Part shown: positions 1 to 6,266 of the stretch, piece after piece
Layout: the number at the start of each line of letters is the position of its first letter
Numbering within the stretch: the stretch's first letter is position 1
NCBI GenBank assembly: GCA_029260415.1
Contig: JAJDDH010000124.1
Location: 1 to 7,200, forward strand
From: Phycisphaerales bacterium
Lineage (GTDB): Bacteria > Planctomycetota > Phycisphaerae > Phycisphaerales > UBA1924
Direction of reading: 5' to 3'
DNA length: 7,200 nucleotides
Position numbers and translations under genes: made by a program
The notes under the pieces: model-generated
Databases searched by the model: none
The model's input: the letters and a program-made list of their open reading frames with translations, nothing else
Told to the model about the DNA's origin: nothing

Positions 1-1
1 G

Positions 2-454
2 ATGGGGCGCACCAACCCCGCCGGTGCGCACATCGACATGTTCAGCGCCGCCGCCGACGCCAGCGTCGAGGGCGACGGCTGGAACGCATTCGCGTCGGTC
101 GTTTGGCGGCGCATGGACTCGGGCGCGGGCATGGAGTTCGACGACCTGGGCGCCAGCGTGCAGGGCGGCGTCTTCGTCACCGATGACGCCGAGCTCTTCG
201 CCCGCTGGGACGCGGTCTTCGCCGACTCGGACCGGGGCGGGGCGGGCGACACGCTCAACAGCCTCACCGCGGGCTTCAACTACTACGTGCTCCCCCAGTC
301 CCACGCCGCCAAGCTCACGGGCAGCGTCAGCTACGCCCTTGACGCGATCAGTGATCTCGCGGGCGTCGTCAGCGCGAGCGATTCTGTGCCGCTGCGCCCC
401 GACGCCAACGACGGGCAGATCGGGCTCGTGCTGCAGATGCAGCTTCTGTTCTGA
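2..454 (+). CDS. C-terminal part of a porin-like outer-membrane beta-barrel protein (5' end outside window)
   Basis: Only the last 150 codons are present. The frame is open to the left edge, and the ATG at base 2 is probably internal, so the true start lies upstream. The visible part alternates polar and hydrophobic residues in strand-like stretches (about residues 29-36, 51-60, 64-72, 87-97, 103-112 and 139-150) separated by Asp/Gly-rich turns. It ends LQMQLLF: a terminal Phe closing an amphipathic strand is the usual insertion signal of outer-membrane barrels. The GFNYYVLP stretch (about residues 91-98), a penultimate strand and the terminal strand resemble the end of phosphate-selective porins O/P (OprO/OprP family). 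The likely role is a solute channel in the outer membrane; the substrate cannot be inferred. The gene converges on argS with no spacer. The barrel assignment is fairly firm; the exact family is tentative. Confidence 0.7.
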   Translation: MGRTNPAGAHIDMFSAAADASVEGDGWNAFASVVWRRMDSGAGMEFDDLGASVQGGVFVTDDAELFARWDAVFADSDRGGAGDTLNSLTAGFNYYVLPQSHAAKLTGSVSYALDAISDLAGVVSASDSVPLRPDANDGQIGLVLQMQLLF

Positions 455-457
455 TCA
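452..457. other. Abutting convergent stop codons in a TGATCA palindrome
   Basis: TGA of the porin-like gene (452-454, plus) is followed directly by TCA, which is the TGA stop of argS on the minus strand (457-455). The genes touch without overlap. There is no intergenic space for a terminator, so each transcript must end inside the opposite gene. A perfect 10-base palindrome, CGCTCGAGCG, follows at 462-471 inside argS, but it has no T tract and is not a convincing terminator. Confidence 0.9.
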
Positions 458-2317
458 CATCCGCTCGAGCGTGGGAAGGCCCAGCGTGCGCAGGCCGTCG
501 AGCAGCACGCGCCCGGTCAGGTCACACAGGCGCAGGCGTGAGGCGCGGACGCTGTCGTCGTCGCCCTTGAGCACGGGGCAGTTCTCGTAGAACGAGCTGT
601 ACGCCGTCGCCAGGTCGTAGAGGTACGCGCACAGGCGGTGCGGCTCCAGGTGCTCGCCCACGGCGTTGACCACGCCCGGGTAGCGCAGCAGCGTGAGCGC
701 CAACGCCTTCTCCTGCGGCTCACCCACGGACAGGCGGGCGTCCGCATCGATCTCGATCCCCTCCTCGTCCGCCCGGCGCAGCACGCTCTGCGTGCGCACG
801 TACGCGTACATCAGGTAGGGCCCGGTGTTGCCCTCGAACGCGAGCATCCGGTCGAAGCTGAAGACGTAGTCCTTGGCCCGCTCGCCCGAGAGGTCGGCGT
901 ACTTGATCGCCGTGATGCCCACGGCCTCGGCGATCTTCGCCCGCTCTTTCGCGCCCAGGTCGGGGTTTTTCTCCGCGACTGTCACGCCTGCGCGCTGCAC
1001 GGCCTCGTCGAGCAGGTCCGTCAGCTTGATGTTCTCGCCCGAGCGGGTCTTGAGGGGCTTGTTGTCCTCGCCCAGCACCGTCCCGAACGCCGCGTGCTCG
1101 AGCCTCGCCTCGCTGCCGTCGGCTTTCCTGGTGTACCCCGCCTCTTTCGCGGCCCCGAACACCTGGCGGAAGTGCAGCCCCTGACGGGCGTCCACGCAGT
1201 AGACCAGCTCGTCGCCGCCGAACTGCTGCACGCGGCGCTTCACACCCGCGATGTCGGTCGTCGCGTAGAGGAACCCGCCGTCGCTCTTGCGGATCAGCGT
1301 GGGCGCCTTGATGCCCTCAACCCGAACCACCAGCGCCCCGTCGGACTCCTCGGCGATCCCGCGGTCGATCAGGTCTTGCACGATCGGCGCCAGCTCGCCC
1401 CGGTAGGTGCTCTCGCCAGCGGAGTGCTCGTTGGTCACGTCCGCGTGCAGACGGGCGCACGTCTCCAGGCACGCGCCCATCGTCACGTCGTAGATCCGCT
1501 GCCACACCCCGACCGTCCGCTCGTCGCCCGATTGCAACGCGACCAAGCGCGACTTGGCGCGCTCGAGCGCTTCGTTCGCGGATTCGATGCGCAGCTCCAC
1601 CTCGATCTCGGCCTTCGGGCCCGTGTTGTACTTGCGGATCGATTCGAGCGCCCGCGTCTCGGCCCGGCACTCCGCCTGCGCCGCCCGGTAGATCATGTTG
1701 AGGTCGTCCAGCCCGATCAGGGCCAGGTCGATCCCCGCGTCCTCCAGCTCGACGAGCTTCTGCACCACCATCGCGATGGGCAGGCCCCAGTCCCCCACGT
1801 GGCTCTGGCGGACGACCTTCCAGCCCAGGCGATCGAAGACCCTCGCGATCGCGTCGCCGATGACTGTCGCCCGCAGGTGCCCCACGTGCATCTGCTTGGC
1901 CAGGTTCACCCCGCACAGGTCCACGACGATGGTCTTCGGGTCCGCTGGGGGCTCGATGCCCAGCTCGGGCGAGTCGAGGCGACCCAGCAGCTCGCCCAGC
2001 AGGTCGGGCGCCAGGCGGACGTTGATGAACCCGGGCCCTGCGATCGAGGCCTCGGTCGCGGGCTCTGCGATGCCCGACAGGTCCAGGTGCTCGACGATCT
2101 TCATCGCGACATCGCGGGGCTTGGCGCCTACGCGCTTGGCCAGGGGCATCGCGGCGTTGGACTGGAAGTCGCCGTGCTCGCTCTGCCTGCTCGCGGTCAC
2201 CATCGCCTGGGCGGGCCCGCCCAGATCCGGGAACGCGGCGTGGATCGCCCGCTCGAAGCGTTCGCTGAGCAGGGCGACGGGGTCGATGGTCGAGTCGGTG
2301 GTGGCGGGGTCGGTCAT
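455..2317 (-). CDS. argS: Arginyl-tRNA synthetase
   Basis: A class I synthetase that activates arginine with ATP and charges tRNA-Arg in the cytoplasm. At 620 residues it is somewhat longer than the roughly 577 of E. coli. The domain order is typical. An N-terminal tRNA-recognition domain includes GDFQSNAAMPLAK (49-61). The catalytic fold carries the HIGH motif as HVGH (144-147) and HVGDWG (173-178). A degenerate KMSK region reads KPLKTRSG (420-427), followed by LTDLLDEA. The C-terminal DALR anticodon-binding domain runs from about 498 (TGPYLMYAYVR) and ends LERM. Two oddities stand out. The segment before HIGH reads DLCGVNLAK (133-141) where E. coli has DYSAPNVAK. There is also an extra helical stretch of about 25 residues near 218-246, just before the LQSGDE motif. 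The start lies 9 bases after the stop of the binding-protein gene and has no clear Shine-Dalgarno sequence. It appears to be the last gene of the minus-strand operon. Confidence 0.97.
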   Translation of the reverse strand: MTDPATTDSTIDPVALLSERFERAIHAAFPDLGGPAQAMVTASRQSEHGDFQSNAAMPLAKRVGAKPRDVAMKIVEHLDLSGIAEPATEASIAGPGFINVRLAPDLLGELLGRLDSPELGIEPPADPKTIVVDLCGVNLAKQMHVGHLRATVIGDAIARVFDRLGWKVVRQSHVGDWGLPIAMVVQKLVELEDAGIDLALIGLDDLNMIYRAAQAECRAETRALESIRKYNTGPKAEIEVELRIESANEALERAKSRLVALQSGDERTVGVWQRIYDVTMGACLETCARLHADVTNEHSAGESTYRGELAPIVQDLIDRGIAEESDGALVVRVEGIKAPTLIRKSDGGFLYATTDIAGVKRRVQQFGGDELVYCVDARQGLHFRQVFGAAKEAGYTRKADGSEARLEHAAFGTVLGEDNKPLKTRSGENIKLTDLLDEAVQRAGVTVAEKNPDLGAKERAKIAEAVGITAIKYADLSGERAKDYVFSFDRMLAFEGNTGPYLMYAYVRTQSVLRRADEEGIEIDADARLSVGEPQEKALALTLLRYPGVVNAVGEHLEPHRLCAYLYDLATAYSSFYENCPVLKGDDDSVRASRLRLCDLTGRVLLDGLRTLGLPTLERM

Positions 2318-2318
2318 C

Positions 2319-2325
2319 GCCAGAG
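2319..2325 (-). promoter_or_regulatory. Start-proximal 7-mer CTCTGGC before argS
   Basis: Reading the minus strand, the gap between the upstream TAG and the argS ATG is ACTCTGGCG. The 7-mer CTCTGGC ends one base before the ATG. The same 7-mer sits at the same position before the preceding gene (3324-3330). It does not complement the usual anti-Shine-Dalgarno sequence, so it is not a standard ribosome-binding site. A role is not shown, and chance similarity is possible. Confidence 0.35.
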
Positions 2326-2326
2326 T

Positions 2327-3322
2327 CTAGGGGGCGCTGGCCCGCCCCTCGGCGGTCCACCGCTCCAGGATCGACCCCAGCTCGTCCGCGAATGCGCGCA
2401 TCGACGAGCCCGCGGGCACGTGGGCCAGGGGGTGGTCGATCAGCGCCACCCTGCGGGTCGTGATCGCGGGGATGTCCTGCGTTCCCACGATGCCCAGCCT
2501 TCGGATCAGCTCTGCATCGCTGGCTTCGGGCGGCTCGACGAACCGGTCGTCGTCGGTCACATCCCGCGGCAGCACGAGCACGATCGCGTCGGGCTTCAAC
2601 CGCACAACATCCTCGGTGTCCAGCTCCTGCCACATCCCGCCCGAGTCGATGGCGTTCTGCCCGCCGAGGCGCGTGAGCACCTGGTGATGGAACGAGCCCG
2701 GGCCGATCGCCTGGGGGGGGCCCAGCGCCCCCAGCAGTAGCACGCGTCCGGCGCCCCGCACACTCGGGCCCCGGTCGCTGATCGCTCGGGCGAACGCCTC
2801 GCTGGGCATGGTCTTGTCGAAGCGGGCCGCGGGATCGCTGAACCCGATCGTGCTGGTCGCCCCCGCCTCGGGCGGCGAGACGTACGAGAGATACAGGTTG
2901 TCCATCGTCTCGCCCACGTCGTCGAGCGTGTCGAGCGACCCGACGCGGCGCACGACCCAGCCGTGCTGCCTGCTGAGCGAGGCCAGGCGGGCGGGCAGCG
3001 CCGCGTCCGCGCTGAGCTCGATGAGCACGTGCGTTGGGTTGGCCAGGAGCAGGGCCTCGTAGTCGATGCCGTCGAGGCTGCCCACACGCGGGATGGAGCG
3101 ACCCAGGGCGTGGTCCCAGTCGTGCGCGCCGACGACACGGTCCTCGATCCCCAGGTCCTGGAGCATCAGCCCCAGCGCCGGGCTGAGCGTGACAAAGCGC
3201 ATCGCCTCGAGTTCGATCGCCCTGGGGGCGCTCGACGCGTTGGCGGGGCTCACTGGGCGATCGCACGAGACCAGCAGCGTGAGCAGGGCCAGGAGCGTGA
3301 GGCTGAGCAGCGTGCGGGGCAT
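2327..3322 (-). CDS. ABC-transporter substrate-binding lipoprotein, BtuF/FhuD type
   Basis: A 331-residue protein with a lipoprotein signal: a short basic start, a leucine-rich core and a lipobox LVSC with Cys20 as the lipidated residue. This predicts a periplasmic, membrane-anchored protein. The rest resembles the helical-backbone binding proteins for iron-siderophore, heme or cobalamin (Peripla_BP_2). Lobe 1 carries RFVTLSPALGLMLQDLGIED (42-61), then a RVGSLDGIDYEALLLANPTH-type segment (79-98). Lobe 2 carries the family-like HQVLTRLGGQNAID (213-226) and EDVVRLKPDAIVLV (237-250). The insert at 145-185 (Pro- and Ser-rich, between the lobes) is less typical. No permease or ATPase gene lies nearby, so the transporter partner must be elsewhere or the protein has another role. 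The substrate cannot be told from sequence. The ATG at 3322 is chosen because it gives an ideal signal peptide; it lacks a Shine-Dalgarno sequence. Confidence 0.85.
   Translation of the reverse strand: MPRTLLSLTLLALLTLLVSCDRPVSPANASSAPRAIELEAMRFVTLSPALGLMLQDLGIEDRVVGAHDWDHALGRSIPRVGSLDGIDYEALLLANPTHVLIELSADAALPARLASLSRQHGWVVRRVGSLDTLDDVGETMDNLYLSYVSPPEAGATSTIGFSDPAARFDKTMPSEAFARAISDRGPSVRGAGRVLLLGALGPPQAIGPGSFHHQVLTRLGGQNAIDSGGMWQELDTEDVVRLKPDAIVLVLPRDVTDDDRFVEPPEASDAELIRRLGIVGTQDIPAITTRRVALIDHPLAHVPAGSSMRAFADELGSILERWTAEGRASAP
2713..2720 (-). repeat. Eight-base homopolymer (C8 in the coding strand) inside the binding-protein gene
   Basis: Eight consecutive G on the plus strand give C8 in the mRNA sense, encoding part of Gly-Pro-Pro (about residues 201-203). 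It is flanked by a 7-base inverted repeat, CTGGGGG at 2711-2717 and CCCCCAG at 2728-2734. The reading frame is intact here. Tracts this long are prone to slippage and also to sequencing error. Confidence 0.6.
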
Positions 3323-3323
3323 G

Positions 3324-3330
3324 GCCAGAG
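3324..3330 (-). promoter_or_regulatory. Start-proximal 7-mer CTCTGGC before the binding-protein gene
   Basis: The 9-base spacer after the TAG of the BshC-like gene reads CCTCTGGCC on the minus strand. It shares CTCTGGC, one base before the ATG, with the spacer before argS (2319-2325). The identical length and phase of both spacers make this look like more than general G+C richness, but no function is known to me. Confidence 0.35.
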
Positions 3331-3331
3331 G

Positions 3332-4690
3332 CTAGCCATCCGCAGGCATGAACGCGCCGCGGACGAGCGATCGCAGCGTCAGCAGATCGTCCCGGGCGTA
3401 CAGCGGGAACGGGAGGGTGCGGTCGCGGGCGATCTGGGCGTTCGCCCGGGCGGGCGCCGCCCGCTCACGAGCGGCCTGGGCCCGGGCATCGATCGATGCG
3501 AGCTCGCTCTCATGCGCCGCCCGGTACTGCTCAAGCAGCGCATGGAGCTCGCGGTACAGCTCGCGGGCCCGCTGGGCGTCCGACCCGCGGATCTGTTCGA
3601 TGAGCTCGCGTTTTCGCGCGTCCGCCTTGTCATCACCAAGCAGCTCAGGGTTGTGCCTTGCGGACTGGGCCCGCCACGCCAGGCGGTCGGCCTCGTCCAC
3701 GATGGTTGTATCGACCTCGCCCCCGGGCGTCAGCGTCGCCGTCACGACGGCGCTGGGCGCGTGCGGCGCCTTCCCGAGCCAACGCTCGAACCAGGCGTCG
3801 GTGATCCGGTCGTACACGCCCCCGCCAGTGCCGTGGATGAACAGGTCGCACCCTGCTCGGCGTACCAGCCCGGTCATCAGCAGCCCGCGCGGCGCCATTG
3901 CCTCGACCGGCGTTCCCTCAAGATCAGAGGCGAACACAGGCGTTCGCTCATCGCCCGCGATGCGCCACAGCGGGAGCTCCGCGCCCGTGGACGCGTCATC
4001 CGTGCGCATCGGGCGGACCCGCGCGCCGGGGTGCTTACGCACGGCGTCGTTGTACGCCCTCGCGCACGCCGCGGGATCCGTGCGCATGCGCTCGACGATG
4101 GTCGCGAACAGGTCCGTGCTGTTGATCGCCAGCGCGCTGACGGTCTGGACCGGCTGGGCGATCGGCTCGAGCAGGTCCTCGAGCGCCCGCTGGACCTGGG
4201 CGCTCAGCGAGGGCGCGTCCTGATGGCGGCGCATCGCGCCCGCAATCGACTGCAGCGGAGATGGATCCGTGGCGCTGATCGTCGCGGGCGGGCGCAGGCC
4301 CAGGGGGGTGTCTGGCGCATGGCGCTGGGATGGGGCTAGATCGCGCTCACCCGCGCGGCGCGTGCCGTCGTCTTCCGTCGTGGCGAAGCGCAGTCGCGTG
4401 GGCTCGCCCGTGTCCTGATCGACGACCACCCACGCGGGGTGGGCGCCCAGCGCGTTGCCCGCGCTGATCGTGCTCAGGTACTTGCTCAGGATGCCCGGGT
4501 GCCAGATCTGGGCCTGGTGCCCGCTCATGACGATCGGGCGGTCGGTGGGCAGGCCCAGCTGCTCGCGGAAGGCGATCGCCTCAGGACTGGTGTTGTGCTT
4601 GAGCAGCGACGCCCACCTATCGGCGGGCGGGTCGATCGACAGCGTGGGGGCGGGGGAGGCGGTCTGGCGCACGGGGCAGTCTACCGGCAT
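3332..4690 (-). CDS. BshC-like protein of unknown substrate (possible cysteine-adding or related enzyme)
   Basis: A 452-residue soluble protein without signal peptide or membrane segment. Three blocks recall BshC, the enzyme that adds cysteine to glucosaminyl-malate in bacillithiol synthesis. MSGHQAQIWHPGILSKY (55-71) sits where BshC has a GQQ..L.TGPLY-like stretch. AWVVVDQDTGEP (86-97) matches the FWIA.EDHD-like strand. LLMTGLVRRAGCDLFIHGTG (270-289), then GGVYDRITDAWFERWLG (290-306), matches the LRP.VQD..FPT..Y..GP.EI.Y..QL region. Residues about 352-416 are charged and Ala/Glu/Arg-rich and look like a coiled coil, again as in BshC. It is shorter than BshC (about 540 residues) and the resemblance is judged by eye, so the reaction is unknown. 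No bshA (a family 4 glycosyltransferase) or bshB gene is adjacent. I recall similar GHQ..HPG proteins, annotated as hypothetical, in planctomycetes. The start follows the glycosyltransferase stop by 6 bases, with a weak AGGCGAG-like ribosome-binding site. Confidence 0.6.
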   Translation of the reverse strand: MPVDCPVRQTASPAPTLSIDPPADRWASLLKHNTSPEAIAFREQLGLPTDRPIVMSGHQAQIWHPGILSKYLSTISAGNALGAHPAWVVVDQDTGEPTRLRFATTEDDGTRRAGERDLAPSQRHAPDTPLGLRPPATISATDPSPLQSIAGAMRRHQDAPSLSAQVQRALEDLLEPIAQPVQTVSALAINSTDLFATIVERMRTDPAACARAYNDAVRKHPGARVRPMRTDDASTGAELPLWRIAGDERTPVFASDLEGTPVEAMAPRGLLMTGLVRRAGCDLFIHGTGGGVYDRITDAWFERWLGKAPHAPSAVVTATLTPGGEVDTTIVDEADRLAWRAQSARHNPELLGDDKADARKRELIEQIRGSDAQRARELYRELHALLEQYRAAHESELASIDARAQAARERAAPARANAQIARDRTLPFPLYARDDLLTLRSLVRGAFMPADG

Positions 4691-4696
4691 GCTCGC

Positions 4697-5458
4697 CTAC
4701 TGACACCGGCACCCGGCCGACACGCCGTCCAGCGCCGTCGTGGGCAGGCGATCGGCGCAGCGTTCCAGCTCGCAGTGCATGATCTGGCGGTAGTGGGTCA
4801 GGCGGACCTCGGGCACGTCGAGCCCGCCGCCGAACGAGCGGGAGGCGTCGTTGTAGATCAGGCTCACGGGGATCTCGCCGATCCGCAGCCCCGCGGCGGC
4901 GCACTGCACCCAGAGCTGCATCGGGAAGGCGTAGCCCGTCTCGGTCAGTCGGATGTCAGCAAGCGACGAGACCCGGTGGGCCTTGAACCCGCAGAACCCG
5001 TCGGTGAGCGTCAGGCCCAGGCGATCGTTGATCTCCGCGGTGATCCGGTGGTTGATCGCGCGTCGGTCCGGGGGCGGGCTGTCGCTGTCCTCGTCAAGGG
5101 TGAGATAGCGCGAGCCCGAGATCAGGTCCAGGTCGTCGCGGGCCGCGGCCTCGAGGAAGCGGGGGATCGCCGCGGGCTCGTGCTGCTCGTCGCAGTCCAT
5201 CGTGATGATCCAGTCGAACCCGCGTCCCTGGGCGAAGGCGAAGGCGTCGAGCAGCGAGCGCCCGTAACCGTGGTTGGTCGGGTGGCGGATGAGCTCGAAG
5301 TCCAGCGGGCGCTGGAGGTGGGTCAGGACGTCGGGCGTGTCGTCGGTGGAGCCGTCGTCAACGACGAGGATGTGCTGGGCGAACTCGCGGACGCGTTCCA
5401 GGACGCCGCGGACGTAGCCCTGCTCGTTGTAGACGGGGATCGCGACGAGAGTGCGCAT
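4697..5458 (-). CDS. Family 2 glycosyltransferase, dolichyl-phosphate-mannose-synthase-like
   Basis: A 253-residue GT-A fold enzyme that should transfer a sugar from a nucleotide donor to a lipid phosphate or envelope glycan at the cytoplasmic side. The N-terminal strand is VAIPVYNEQG (5-14). The nucleotide-binding motif is VVDDGSTDDT (32-41). The metal-binding DxD is in MDCDEQHEP (87-95), followed by ISGSRYL (113-119). An acceptor-side block, RRAINHRITAEINDRLGL (132-149), continues into TDGFCGFKA (152-160), a pattern typical of DPM1/polyprenyl-phosphate transferases. No transmembrane segment is seen, unlike the forms with C-terminal anchors. The tail ends in a Cys-containing GCRCQ. The start at 5458 is supported by AGGAGG eight bases upstream. 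It heads the minus-strand operon. Donor and acceptor cannot be told from sequence. Confidence 0.88.
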   Translation of the reverse strand: MRTLVAIPVYNEQGYVRGVLERVREFAQHILVVDDGSTDDTPDVLTHLQRPLDFELIRHPTNHGYGRSLLDAFAFAQGRGFDWIITMDCDEQHEPAAIPRFLEAAARDDLDLISGSRYLTLDEDSDSPPPDRRAINHRITAEINDRLGLTLTDGFCGFKAHRVSSLADIRLTETGYAFPMQLWVQCAAAGLRIGEIPVSLIYNDASRSFGGGLDVPEVRLTHYRQIMHCELERCADRLPTTALDGVSAGCRCQ

Positions 5459-5466
5459 CGGGCTTT

Positions 5467-5472
5467 CCTCCT
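5467..5472 (-). promoter_or_regulatory. Strong Shine-Dalgarno AGGAGG for the glycosyltransferase
   Basis: The minus strand reads AGGAGG, then AAAGCCCG, then ATG: a perfect match at 8-base spacing. It fixes the start at 5458. It is the only canonical site in the four-gene block. Confidence 0.85.
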
Positions 5473-5488
5473 GGGCATGGGGCTGGGC

Positions 5489-5511
5489 GCCCGGACGAGT
5501 CCGAACCGGGC
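5489..5511 (-). other. Inverted repeat in the leader of the glycosyltransferase operon
   Basis: GCCCGG at 5489-5494 pairs with CCGGGC at 5506-5511 around an 11-base loop. It lies 16 bases upstream of the Shine-Dalgarno site in mRNA sense. A second short one, GGCCC/GGGCC at 5536-5550, lies further upstream. In sequence this G+C-rich, such repeats are common, so the role is uncertain. The rest of the 166-base gap (5459-5624) shows no promoter I can defend. Confidence 0.3.
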
Positions 5512-5594
5512 TGGCACGCGGACTATTCCCCGTCGGGCCCGGTCAGGGCCTCGGGCAACTGTAGACCTCGCGGGCAGGGCGGTTTACGCGAAGG

Positions 5595-5614
5595 AGACGC
5601 CCCGATCGGCGTCT
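5595..5614 (-). terminator. Hairpin after the 180-residue gene, possible weak intrinsic terminator
   Basis: A perfect 7-base stem AGACGCC/GGCGTCT with a 6-base loop starts 10 bases after the TGA of the upstream minus-strand gene. In mRNA sense it is followed by CCTTCGCG, which has no proper U tract. Its position fits a terminator and would separate this gene from the glycosyltransferase operon, but it may be leaky or may instead shield the RNA 3' end. Confidence 0.45.
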
Positions 5615-5624
5615 GTTCGGCGGA

Positions 5625-6167
5625 TCAGGCTTCGGGCGTGGACTGCGTCTCCGCCTCAGCGGCGAGCGACGTGAACGCCGCGAACCCGAAGGGCTCTGTG
5701 GACGCGGACCTGCCCATCGCGGCCGCCTCCGCCCGCTGCTCGAGGCTCTTGACCAGCTCCTCCGAGAGCGAGTGGAAGGCCTGGATCTCCGAGATGGGCA
5801 GCGTGTAGATCTCGCCCGAGGGCGTGCGGATCTGGTAGACGGTGCACTGCACGTCACCCGAGATGCTGCGCTGCTGCGCCGAGGCCGGGACGGAGCAGGC
5901 AAAGACCGGGAAGATGTCCGCGATCGGGATGCGCTGCCCGAAGGTGGTCACGATCGCGAGGCGTCCGTCGAACATCTCGCCCACGGGTTGCGACGAGAAC
6001 GCGGCGCCCTTGGGCGTGGGGCTCAGGCGCCCGCCCGAGCCCGCCGCGACCGCCAGTGCCGACAGGATCTCCCGCATCACGTTCTGCCAGAACAGGTCCC
6101 GGCGCGCCATCACGCGGTTGGGATCGGGCGCCTTGGCGGTCAACTGTGAGGGCGTGGGGGTTGGCAT
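5625..6167 (-). CDS. Conserved-looking protein of unknown function, 180 residues
   Basis: I do not recognise the family. The protein has a Pro/Thr/Ser-rich start (1-18) and a helix-like stretch, DLFWQNVMREILSALAVAAG (24-43). A probable beta-rich core (about 60-128) includes GRLAIVTTFGQRIPIADIFP (68-87) and TVYQIRTPSGEIYTLPISE (109-127). A charged helix, HSLSEELVKSLEQRAEAAAM (132-151), precedes an Ala/Glu-rich tail. There is no cleavable signal peptide, and the helix at 24-43 is too polar at its ends to be a confident membrane anchor. Two Cys (91 and 108) sit in the core. The core looks like a small compact fold with a disordered N-terminus. The start at 6167 has only a weak GGA upstream. Met20 (6110) is an alternative but has no better ribosome-binding site. 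It is divergent from the 94-residue gene and ends before a hairpin. That it is a real gene is likely; its role is unknown. Confidence 0.65.
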   Translation of the reverse strand: MPTPTPSQLTAKAPDPNRVMARRDLFWQNVMREILSALAVAAGSGGRLSPTPKGAAFSSQPVGEMFDGRLAIVTTFGQRIPIADIFPVFACSVPASAQQRSISGDVQCTVYQIRTPSGEIYTLPISEIQAFHSLSEELVKSLEQRAEAAAMGRSASTEPFGFAAFTSLAAEAETQSTPEA

Positions 6168-6266
6168 GGTCGCTCATTCCGGGGGGTAGACGGGCGATGA
6201 ATCTGCCGCTTGTGCGGGGCCAAGCGGGGACGAAAGCGTCGGCAATCCGCGCCAGGCGGCACAGAT

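Larger units (their letters stand above)
455..5458 (-). other. Probable four-gene operon: glycosyltransferase, BshC-like protein, binding lipoprotein, argS
   Basis: Four minus-strand genes follow each other with spacers of 6 bases (4691-4696), 9 bases (3323-3331) and 9 bases (2318-2326). Every upstream gene ends in TAG directly before its spacer. There is no room for internal terminators or ordinary promoters. Only the first gene has a canonical ribosome-binding site (5467-5472), which suggests the downstream genes depend partly on translational coupling. Co-transcription is inferred from spacing; no promoter could be identified with confidence upstream of 5458. Confidence 0.75.

Noticed and set aside
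638..2740. Plus-strand open frame of 700 codons antisense to argS and the binding-protein gene
   Set aside because: Arg-, His- and Gln-rich translation without any domain, lying opposite two well-recognised genes. Long antisense frames are expected at this G+C content.
1317..3266. Minus-strand open frame of 649 codons in another frame of the argS region
   Set aside because: Extremely Arg/Gly/Pro/Ala-rich and overlaps two firmly identified genes on the same strand.
2963..4339. Plus-strand open frame of 458 codons opposite the BshC-like gene
   Set aside because: Low-complexity Arg-rich translation, no start signal, no recognisable motif. The minus-strand gene carries the coherent protein.
4697..5458. 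Glycosyltransferase as BshA, completing a bacillithiol pathway
   Set aside because: Its motifs (DDGSTDDT, DCDEQHEP) are family 2 GT-A type, whereas BshA is a family 4 GT-B enzyme.
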